This document shows, piece by piece, positions 37,317-60,000 of a stretch of 60,000 nt of DNA (its first letter is position 1; the number at the start of each line of letters is the position of its first letter). This stretch comes from Tubiluchus corallicola. Lineage: Eukaryota; Priapulida; Priapulimorpha; Priapulimorphida; Tubiluchidae. The translations under genes were made by a program, and so were the position numbers. The notes below the pieces were generated by a model. The model made no database searches. It was not told where the DNA came from and saw only the letters and a program-made list of their open reading frames with translations. The stretch lies in the NCBI GenBank assembly GCA_030141605.1, contig JAQGDQ010000184.1, positions 234,001-294,000 of the forward strand. The letters are read 5' to 3'.

Positions 37317-38051
37317 ATGGGAACAATGAATACGTTTAGCGAAAATATCTACTGCGCATGCGCGAAGCAAGTGACTAATGATTGTGACACAGGTGTGCTA
37401 GACTGCAAACACCAATGTAGTGAAAGTGAATGTATGGATTTACATGATCAGCAGGCGATGATGAAAGTGAATTTCCAAAGTGCTTTGAGCAGTGAAAATG
37501 AAAATGGTGTCTGCAATGATGGCATTAATATTGAATCTCAAGACGATTCCTACAATGTTACACCAGGCAGCTTGAGAGCCACTGAACATCAGTTGCCTCT
37601 CCAGCTTATAAATAATACCTCAGAAAACGAAAACAACATGGCTGCTACAGTAGTAACGGCTGAAGACGAAGCTGCTACCGAGGAAAATGTTGACATTGTG
37701 TCTGAAGAAGCGTGTGCTATAAATGGTGATGTCATATTTGTCTTGCAAGACTTTGATGGTGGTGTTAATGCGAATGAAGCAGACAGACTAGTAAATGTCG
37801 GCGATAGTGACGAAATCGTGAGCGATGCTATCAGCGAATCTTCTAAGGAAGAACTCATTGCCATTGATTTGCGTGATGTTGTCGAAAAAGAGGAGACTCA
37901 GAGAAGAGAGGCTATAATGGTACAGTTTGTGGCTATGTGGTTACGAATGGTTGGCAACGAAATTGACTCACTAGGTGCAACACCTCCATCTTCTCCTTTG
38001 CCTTTCATGTCTCAGAACTGGTGGGATAAGCACGGAAGAGGCTTTAACTGA
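37317..38051 (+). CDS. Acidic protein with BH3-like helix
   Basis: A single-exon frame of 244 aa with a good start context (gccATGg). Residues 20-45 are Cys-rich (six Cys in residues 14-39). Residues 55-195 are acidic and low-complexity. Residues 196-220 are predicted helical, and 205-217 (VAMWLRMVGNEID) line up with the BH3 core of BH3-only proteins: hydrophobic positions V205, L209, V212 and I216, the small A206, G213, and E215. The usual Asp is Asn at 214. A Pro/Ser stretch and a WW follow; there is no C-terminal membrane anchor. BH3-only proteins bind BCL-2 relatives on mitochondria to trigger apoptosis. I recognise no other domain, so the function is inferred from this helix alone. It could be an unrelated amphipathic helix. 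Confidence 0.6.
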   Translation: MGTMNTFSENIYCACAKQVTNDCDTGVLDCKHQCSESECMDLHDQQAMMKVNFQSALSSENENGVCNDGINIESQDDSYNVTPGSLRATEHQLPLQLINNTSENENNMAATVVTAEDEAATEENVDIVSEEACAINGDVIFVLQDFDGGVNANEADRLVNVGDSDEIVSDAISESSKEELIAIDLRDVVEKEETQRREAIMVQFVAMWLRMVGNEIDSLGATPPSSPLPFMSQNWWDKHGRGFN

Positions 38052-38275
38052 GATAATTATAACTGAAAGAATGTCCTAGTAAGTGAATTGCTTTTCCCGA
38101 AACATTATAGCCTCTAATAGTTGCAATTATGTGGCTTAGTGTAAAAACCGCAATGTTTATAAAATTTATTTGCGACTATTTTAATTTAAATAGCGTAGAG
38201 AGGAAAAATTAGTCTTGATATAGTGTAGAATTTCGAGACGTTTTGTCTACGTTTTAGTAACCTAAATTAATATTG

Positions 38276-38281
38276 AATAAA
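38276..38281 (+). terminator. AATAAA after the BH3-like gene
   Basis: A canonical poly(A) hexamer 225 bp past the stop, in an AT-rich 3' region. Confidence 0.55.
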
Positions 38282-38957
38282 ATCAAAATGCGTTTGTGTT
38301 TTTTAATTGTAATTGCGTATCGATATTAGTGCAATATAGTTAAAAGTTAGAACTAACAAAAAGATTAAAGTGTTGGACTTTAAATATTTTGTTCTATGTA
38401 TTAAGTGACTGACACACGCATATGTAATTGGTATATATTTGTTTGCGTTTTATTGACATAACTGAGTCTCGTAGGTTTGAGATTGTGTAGATAATAATGT
38501 TGATTTTCAATGTACCAGGTTTTATATTCATTCTTATTTGGTTAATTTTTGTAAATACGAGAAAATTATTATATTGGCAATTTTTAGAATTAATATTTTT
38601 GCTCATTTTTTTTTATTATAAATAAGCTTATTGTGTTATATTTGAAGATTCTGTCTTCAGTCTGTATTGAGATTGCTGAATCGATTAGTGTTGTATTCAT
38701 GTGTAGCTTTGTGTTCGCATTACCGTGTGGCAATTTTTTTTAATATGCTATCTTGTAAATAAGAAAAGTAATCAGATATTTATAATTTGCACTTTTTGTA
38801 TACTGACATGGAAATTAGACAGTTTATTTGAATAAAATTTTGTTTTTTTACAATCTTTTAGTCAACTCCATGATATACTGCAGGCAGGTTCCAAAGCATC
38901 ATCAAAGTAACTATAAATGTAACTGGGTGGATTGCAGTGATGGGGGAAAACTTCTCA

Positions 38958-40115
38958 GTTTTTTATTATTATCATTTATTACGTACTCAAAGTACAATAC
39001 GTGTTTCACACACAAAAGAGAACAAATACAAACAATCAAAAGGACAAATAATTAGACTATTAGCACAGTAAAAAACAGATAATTAGCAGGTTAATACATC
39101 GGTTAAGATATCTTTGATTTCTTGATTATTAAGATCAGGTAATTGGCTAGCATTAAACAGCATTTCATTGGCTACCGATAAATTGACATGGTTGCTCTCC
39201 GAAAGAGAAGGTAACTGTTTTTTATATTACTACAGGCATTCCTTTCTGCGCCATTAATTAAAGAATGTACCAGCTCTGTCTCAAACGCCAAGACGACACG
39301 AATAAATTTAACAAACTTTATTATAATTCGCAAAATAACGAGGTTATTATAAGAATGATGCCCGCAAGGCAAAAACGAAGAAATTGAAAGTGAAGGAAAT
39401 AACTGTGCAAAAGGGGTGAAGTTGATGACACTACCAACGCACATATATACTCGCACTGAATTAAATACTGTGATGATTTCTAATACTGTATAGCGTAAAT
39501 TGAAAACCAGAGGTGATGACAAATTACCTGTAGTATAATTAAGAATAGTTTTAACAACAGTATTAGGTCACGTTATACATTTTCCATAAAACTTCACAAT
39601 TCTACAGTGCAGAGACGCTACAAACAAGCACATATAAATAATAAAAGGCAAAAATCGGGTATGTGTCATACTGGGTAAGTGCCAAAACCGTCTAAGCTCA
39701 ATATTAAAACTTGTACTTCACTTTTCCAAAGTAGGCGAATTTAATTTCCATAAACAACATCCAGAAAAACTGCAACAGTGTGTAAAAAGTACACCTTTTT
39801 CAAGTGAGGCGGAATTGTGGATAAATCTGATACTTTAGATATAAAATCTATTCTTTTGTTATTTATATTGTCGTCATCTTCCAATCTAGAGTTAAGAATG
39901 TGATCTAAAGTTAGCCATTTTAAGACCTACCAAGCTACCATCAAGCATTACGTTAGGATAAGTTACATCAGTCTTACATTTAGAGAATAAAATACAATGA
40001 CTTTTCACAATGTTGTACTGAAATTTAAAGTTATACTTTCAATTACAAGCAATAAGAGATTTCATTCAGTCCACACCTTATACATTGTGTAGATATATAC
40101 TGTACAGCTCTTTTG
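38958..40115 (-). mobile_element. LINE fossil: RT C-terminus and 3' UTR
   Basis: Minus-strand frames include HCILFSKCKTDV, MLDGSLVGL, RFWHLPSMTHTRFLP (compare the RxLWRLPYRTH phrase at the end of many LINE RTs), and a C-terminal frame at 39522-39172. The 3' end has TTTGAGTACGTAATAAATG followed by a TAATAA tail (38958 onward, reversed). It is heavily mutated. Confidence 0.7.
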
Positions 40116-40520
40116 CTATAAACTCCCGAGTCTGGGCGCTACAAATTCCTTGTGACATAACTAATGAGGTAAGGTATCCGGACACAGAAATTTTCTATTC
40201 GGGTCTTTTGTGATAAAGATCAAGACACATTTATTTTTTAAAGTATTAGGATCAAAGTAAATGTATTTATTTAAACAAATTCATGTGTTAAATATTAACC
40301 AAAATATAATAAGTAAATTGTCGAAAATGAGTTGGCTCACATAATTTCAACGTAACGTCACCATCATCATCATTTTGCCGATTACGTCTATTGTAGACAT
40401 TGGGCATGCAGAACTCTAAAATAAAAGAAATCTGCCCTCAAGACAGGCAATCAGAGCAGTAGTCCAGCAAAAAACTAGACACTGCTATGCCAGTGGTTTG
40501 TCAATGCCACATAATGTACG

Positions 40521-41150
40521 TTAGTTCTGTATGCCAGCGAGATGACGTACCAGTGAGCTGCGTCATCAACGACCGTTATGACCGTAGTTCAGTGACCCTG
40601 CATGCCAACGAGTGGAGTCATCGACGACCTCTGTGACCGTTAGTTCAATGACCCTACATGCCAACGAGCTGAGTCATCGACGACCGTTATGACCGTTAGT
40701 TCAACGACCCTGCATATCAATGAGACGAGTCATCAATGACCGCTCTGGCCGTTAGTCCAATGACCCTGCATGCCAACGAGCTGGTATCGACGACTGCTAT
40801 GACCATTAGTTCAATGACCCTGCATGCCAACGAGCTGGTATCGACGACTGCTATGACCGTTAGTTCAATGACCCTGCATGCCAACGAGCTGCGTCATCAA
40901 CGACCGTTATGACCGTTAGTTCAGTGACCTGTATGCCAACGAGTGGAGTCATCGATGACCGCTATGACCGTTAGTTCAATGACCCTGCATATCAATGAGA
41001 CGAGTCATCGATGACCGCTATGACCGTTAGTTCAATGACCCTGCATGCCAACGAGCTGAGTCATCAACAACTGTTATGACCGTTAGTTCAACGACCCTGC
41101 ATATCAATGACCGTTATGACCGTTATGACCGTTAGTTCAATGACTGCCAC
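40521..41150. repeat. Minisatellite, about 56-bp unit, about 11 copies
   Basis: Each unit has the order accgttagttcaatgaccct, gcatgccaacgag, then gtcatcgacgac. Copies of AGTTCAnTGACC start at 40586, 40642, 40698, 40754, 40808, 40862, 40918, 40973, 41029, 41085 and 41134, with steps of 54-56 bp except the last (49). Seven keep the palindrome intact. It lies about 1.0-1.6 kb upstream of the cathepsin-like start. Confidence 0.9.
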
Positions 41151-41223
41151 CCCACAACGGCTGTTCTGTGAGCGCTAAAAATAGATCAGCTGCCCAACTG
41201 TTCAGTGAAGTCTAAAAGTGAAC

Positions 41224-41231
41224 TGACGTCA
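41224..41231. promoter_or_regulatory. CRE palindrome TGACGTCA
   Basis: A perfect CRE in a short degenerate repeat region (41190-41310) where ctgatgtcac variants recur. It lies 0.9 kb upstream of the cathepsin-like gene. Function is unproven. Confidence 0.3.
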
Positions 41232-41499
41232 TAGGCTAAATATGGAACTGATGTCACAGGTTAAATATATATGTGCTAAAAATAGATCTGATGTCACTAA
41301 ACTAAAAACAGCAACTAGCTGAGTGCGTAAGGATGTGCAGAGCAAGTGTTACGAACTTGCTTCTGCCAGTTGCTCTTACGTTGTGTACTGTCTGTGTCAC
41401 TCGTAATTAAGATGTTATACTTGTTTATACTTCGCAAATAAATTGTTATTACCACTATACGATCACACTTTGGATATTCTTCAATGGAGTCTTCTACTA

Positions 41500-41501
<2 letters not shown>

Positions 41502-41558
<57 letters not shown>
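41502..41558. repeat. (CA)n(TA)n microsatellite
   Basis: About 20 CA units followed by about 8 TA units. Confidence 0.95.
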
Positions 41559-42163
41559 ACACAGTTACTTTTTATATTTGTACTATTGTGAAAAGAGGTT
41601 CCAGCAAAATTATGCAAATAACATATTAAGTTTGACGGGCAACCGCTAGAGGTAAGTTTAGGTTTATTTATTACAAATGTGAGAACAAAGTCATTTTTAA
41701 AATTGGAATTGCATGAACGGTCAAACATTAAAATTATTATTTAGTATCTTGAACTACTTTGTAAATCTACCGAAAGATGGAGCTTATACATTATGCAGTC
41801 ACAGCTTACAAGTTGAGTGCATTTATATCCGTGTCTGTGGTTGAGCGAACTCCATACTAAGGAACACACCCTCCTACCTGCAACTGCAAGATGTTTTATG
41901 AGAACTCATAACTTATGATTATAAAGCGTGTAAGTTTGATAATAGATTTGATCTTTCACCAGATTTATGACGATCCTAACTCCAGGCCCTGTAATTTAAG
42001 CTGCATTAACTATCTTATTCGTTTTATATCCGCATATTGTTATAAGACTTTGGTCTCTTATAATAGTCACAGGTTTTTATGATGTGTATATTCCTTCAGT
42101 CACAGTTTTGTGAATAACATATTATTGGTCGCATTAATTAAATAAGGTATCTTTTTTTATAAA

Positions 42164-56019
<13,856 letters not shown>

Positions 56020-56027
56020 GAAATAAA

Positions 56028-58540
56028 CGCCGAGGAAAACGGTACAAGCGAATTGCATATGGCACCTTGCGAAATAAATTTAATAAGTGAAAATTTTAGT
56101 ATTTGACATAATTTCTAGATAGGCTTATGTAACACACGATGTAGAATAAGGCCCTGGACAAAAATGATTTAGAAGTATTGAAACACTATTGTGACTTGTG
56201 AGTAGAATTTGCTTTGGGCCTAACTGTTTACTTTATCCAAATGATTTCTTGAACGATTTCTTTGGCAGTTTTCTGATTTTTCTTTTTCTTAAATAAATGT
56301 TTTCTTAAAGGAAAACCGGACCTAATCTTAAATTGTAGGTCAAAACAATCTCTTCTTTAAAAATTGAAAGGGAAAATACTATTGTTTAAAGAGTGACTTA
56401 CGTGAAAGAATTATTACCACACAAAAGTCATTTCATTTTCCCGCAACTAGTTCTTCCCTGTTGCATGCATTTCACCATTCGTTAATTAGATGGGTACTAG
56501 CGCCTGCATTTTGGAAATGCGTTGCCTGAAAAACAAATGCTGTACATCTCATTTCAGATCTGTTCGTTTGTGACGTAATACACACGTTCGAGAGCTCATG
56601 CGTGAGCACTGCGGTAAATTTAAAATTTCAATTTTTATGTTAAAATTTGCCGAATTTTTGTATATTACCCAGAATGTTGTACAGAAACACTGTACTTCAA
56701 TTTTCGGTTTCGCAAATGTCTGTGCTATTGAAAATTTTGTTCGTTTGTGACATCATGACTAGCTGGGCAGGCCCACCTGAATTAATGTTCTAAGCTATTA
56801 TTTAACTATCAGAAACACTTTGTCATTATTATATGTGTTAAGGTGTTTACATTTTGCCGTACTTCAAAATGGGGCAGGATTTGAAAAATCGTCCTGTTTT
56901 GTTTCAATGCTTTATGGTCTTATTGTAAAGGTACTTCAAATAATCTAAATGATACAAGCGACATTATAAAATCAAGTAACAGAAATGTGGTTTATTTGCT
57001 TGTCTTTCGATGATCGATATGAATAGTAGTTTTCTATTTTAGATTTAGGCGTCGTGTAGATTAGGTTATTTTGGGCGTCCTATTGCGCGTCCTATAAACT
57101 TCCTATTGTCTGCTACGGGCTATTTATATTACCTTTAAAAAGTTCTACTTTCCATGAGCTGTTATCATCGTTTAATTAAGTTAAATAGATTTCTTAATCT
57201 ACGAATGTAGTGAGCACATGAATATACGTGATGAGCATCCGTAGCCATGAAAACAGAGTTTTAACGCAGCCTCTTTTTTTAAACAAATTAGCTATGTTAA
57301 AGTGTGTTAGTTAAGTATATGTTCTATATATATATCATATTAATTTGTTGACAATAATACTAATATACAAGAAACATGCTGCATATATTGTATAAAGTTT
57401 AATTTTAGAAGAAACGTTATTTCTCGCATTTTTTAATTTTATTTTTGCACTTGTGACAATTGTTATCATAGCAACAGTTAGGCCTATCTTTTGACAAGTT
57501 CACGTTATCACACAGCTAGTTTCCCGTACATTTTAACGCATTTTTCTACGTTACAACAATGAGTGCTTTACACAATTCTAAAAGTCAATAATCATATCAA
57601 GGATCATGTATGACAATCGACATCGTTATTATTATAAGGCAAAGACAGTTTACACATATTAAAATGTAAGGCGTTAAAAATGCACATCATATGCGGTATC
57701 AACAGAACAAATTAATGCATTTGTGCTAGTTATTATACCTTGTCGTCAATTTGTAAACAAATAGCCATGTATAACAGCATCTTAACATCGCATCCTTTCT
57801 CTAAAGGGGAAGAAATGGGAATTTTAAACTACGTCCCATAAAAATTTCCATACAGAGTCATATCTGTTTGAATTTGAAATTGGAAAGAAAATTCTTAAAA
57901 GTCAACGCTCATCTCATGTATCATGTACAACAGTCGATGTCATTACTATAAGGCAAGGACCATTTATCATTACACCGATTTGTACTATGACATTGTATAT
58001 GGTCTTAATTTCCTAGATGATAGTTGAGGCTTATGTTAATGGTGGGCATCAAATACAGTATTAAGATCATAAATTAATGTGTTTATCTATTAAAAACTTG
58101 CCATTAAATTATAAATTAGTAGTGAGTATGCAGTTTTAAACCAGTTTTCATTAACAAATTAGCCGCCAAATTAAGCCCCGAGAACAAGGTTGTAACAGCC
58201 ATCATCTGTTTTTTAGAATATAGATGACATTTTAAATAACACCGTTACTTCAGTCGAGTTTTTGTAGTGCTCCCTGGCGTTTGTCTTTTCGTAAGCAATC
58301 AGTTAACCGCCTTGATCTACATTTATTTCTACTTCTTCTATTTGCAATATGATAAAATAGCCAAAACGATCAATCACGATTGTCAAGAATTTTGTTTATC
58401 GCACAGTTGTCAATAATTTTGTCTGCCACTATTAATATACTGGGGTGCAAAAAGAACACACTGAGTATAGCCATAATAGAAGGCTTTCCTTTGCTGTTTT
58501 TCTTAGTTTTTCTAGTTTGGTTTTTCGTTTTATTAAAATC
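56028..58540. other. Intergenic, with a diverged local duplication
   Basis: No supported gene in 2.5 kb. Segments at about 57604-57745 and 57918-58115 share ordered blocks (catgta, caacagtcgatgtcatta-like, ataaggcaaggac-like, aaattaatg). A separate direct repeat, gttcgtttgtgac, occurs near 56570 and 56740. Confidence 0.5.
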
Positions 58541-60000
58541 ATGAAGGGAATTACCGTTTTGTGTTTATGTATGACTATAATAAGCCTTTCCATTGCTGAT
58601 GACTTGGACCGAATACAAGTCGTCATACCGCAAGGTATTTTAGAAGGATTCAACGTTTTAGACTCCCAGGACGGCAAAGTTAGCATATTCCTAAATGTTC
58701 CGTTTGGCAAAGAACCAGTAAGATGGATGGTAAGCAAAGTAATCTGTTCAAATTTATGTCTAAGAATGTTTGTCAAATAAGTTAATTTATGCATTGCAAA
58801 TGTTTGAGAGATTCTGCAAGCTAAGAGCGAGCGTTTGTTAAATATGTCACACATACCACTGATATCGTAGGAAAACCGTTACAGGAAAGTTTTGAAAAAC
58901 ACTGCAATTGCGTCATAATGACAATTTCAAATAAAACAATAAAATTTTAGAATATTTTGTTAAACAAACAATTCAAATAATAATTGTTAACACTCCTTTC
59001 TGTTAAAAATGATTATTATTATAAAGTTAGTCTTTATTTATTTATTTATTTACTTATTTATTTACTTATTTAATCATTCATCCATTTAATCTTTCATCCA
59101 TACACATCTCACCCATTCATTTAGTCTTACGTTCATTCAGTTACTTTTATGTGTTTATTCACAGAAAACAAAGTCTATACATAGTGGAAAAGTTCTGCAT
59201 TTGTTTACAAAATTTACCATCAATTTAGAAAATCACACTTTGTTTTTTATAACTTTACAAATTAACACAAATTAACACAGGAGTAGCGAAAAGACCTGCT
59301 GGTCATTTAATCAACAGCTCCTTATTATTTATTCGTTCATAAAAAAGTACATTAACACAACAGAGACACGCAGTAGATAGATAAATAAAATCCTTATTTG
59401 TTTATTAAAAAACTTTCGTATACAAACTAAAAAATACATTACATATAAGAAATGTATACTGCGTACCGGAAGCAGCATACCAGTCAATGATATACAGCGT
59501 ATGCGACTAACTTAATATTGGCAATGGCGTCATCTACAACTAATATAATGTAAAAAGAACTACAATATTATAAAATTACTGGTAACTAACAAAACTTCGA
59601 AACACAGGTTATTTACAAGTATAAATTACAAGTTACAATTTGCAAATATGATTAGTTACATTAATTACAGTAGTTGTATTTGTTACATTAGTTACATTCA
59701 AGACGAAAGTTTATGCTGCAGGCGTAAAAAATTGAATCATTATTAGGCTAATTTACAACATTTATTCATGTTAGTGTTTGGTAAAAAAGTAACATTTTGA
59801 AAATTGGCTATTTCATCATTGACGCTCTTGTTGTCTATTGTTGTCTATATCATTATAAAATTCTTTAAATAAATATGTACAGTAACTTTCTAGCCACCTG
59901 AAAAGGCAGAAGGTTGGGACGGAGTACGAGATGCCACTACACATGGTCCTGCTTGCTCCCAGGGAAAGCTACGGAACAGTTCCTGGAATCAAATCTACTG
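58541..60000 (+). CDS. Secreted carboxylesterase-family protein (5' part)
   Basis: Exon 1, 58541-58729, gives a signal peptide (MKGITVLCLCMTIISLSIA), then GILEGFNVL and IFLNVPFGKEPVRWM. Exon 2 starts at 59894 with PPEKAEGWDGVRDATTHGPACSQ in pieces (PPEKAEGW, GVRDATTHGPACSQ) and runs off the window. This is the N-terminal pattern of type B carboxylesterases (G.x.G..., IPYA.PP..LRF, W.gvrdAt..gpaC.Q), which are alpha/beta-hydrolases acting on esters. The usual PYA.PP reads PFGKEP. The Ser-His-Glu triad lies beyond the window, so catalytic status, or a cholinesterase or neuroligin-like identity, cannot be judged. Phase 0 splicing joins the two exons cleanly. Confidence 0.85.
59020..59165. repeat. 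Degenerate (TTTA)n/(TTCA)n tract
   Basis: A tetranucleotide-rich run in intron 1 of the carboxylesterase gene. Confidence 0.7.
59376..59530 (-). mobile_element. LINE or SINE 3' end, copy 2
   Basis: Same family as 55447-55590, here with only a short agtagatagataaata tail. It lies in intron 1 of the carboxylesterase gene. Confidence 0.7.

Noticed and set aside
40521-41150. CRISPR-like array
   Set aside because: The repeats are head-to-tail units without unique spacers, in a eukaryotic genome. It is a minisatellite.
41315-41728. 137-codon minus frame upstream of the cathepsin-like gene
   Set aside because: It runs through the CA microsatellite and shows no domain.

Overview
This is an animal (metazoan) nuclear genome fragment. 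It is AT-rich, its genes are split by canonical GT-AG introns, and it carries many degraded transposons and long microsatellites. I could not fix the phylum. A Trunk/PTTH-like hormone precursor, BEL/Pao and PHD-finger LINE remains, tRNA-derived SINEs and hAT, piggyBac-like and Harbinger-like elements suggest an invertebrate. I assembled splice models by hand. Where a coding region is complete, the exon lengths sum to an exact multiple of three, which supports the models.

Layout. 1-7 kb (+): 3' part of a type I transmembrane protein with Ig-like domains, partial at its 5' end. 7.8-16.3 kb (-): complete nine-exon SLC22-type organic solute transporter, 527 aa, convergent with the Ig gene. 16.3-25.7 kb: transposon-rich region with a hAT element, a dispersed (ATC)n-containing repeat in two copies, and a LINE with a BEL/Pao fragment inside it on the opposite strand. 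25.8-26.3 kb (+): secreted cystine-knot hormone precursor of Trunk/PTTH type. 27.5-29.0 kb: LINE fossil and a TTAA-flanked MITE. 29.3-30.3 kb (-): ZIP (SLC39) metal transporter with an uninterrupted coding region. 31-36 kb: no gene found. 37.3-38.05 kb (+): acidic 244-aa protein with a BH3-like helix, a candidate BH3-only cell-death regulator. 39-40.1 kb: LINE fossil. 40.5-41.15 kb: minisatellite of about 56 bp period whose units carry nuclear-receptor-like IR1 palindromes. 42.2-56.0 kb (+): complete eight-exon cathepsin L-like gene, 334 aa, whose catalytic Cys is replaced by Ser. Its 7.7-kb intron 6 contains a whole antisense gene, cytosolic 5'-nucleotidase III (eight exons, 295 aa, 47.0-53.4 kb). 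58.5-60 kb (+): first two exons of a secreted carboxylesterase-family gene, cut by the window end.

The genes do not form a pathway. They look like a normal run of unrelated animal genes, and the only tight arrangement is the nested nucleotidase. The most unusual items are the Cys-to-Ser cathepsin with matched loss of one disulfide, the nested gene, the BH3-like protein, the Trunk/PTTH-like precursor, and several transposons with recognisable target-site duplications. I found no multi-gene system that I would call new.
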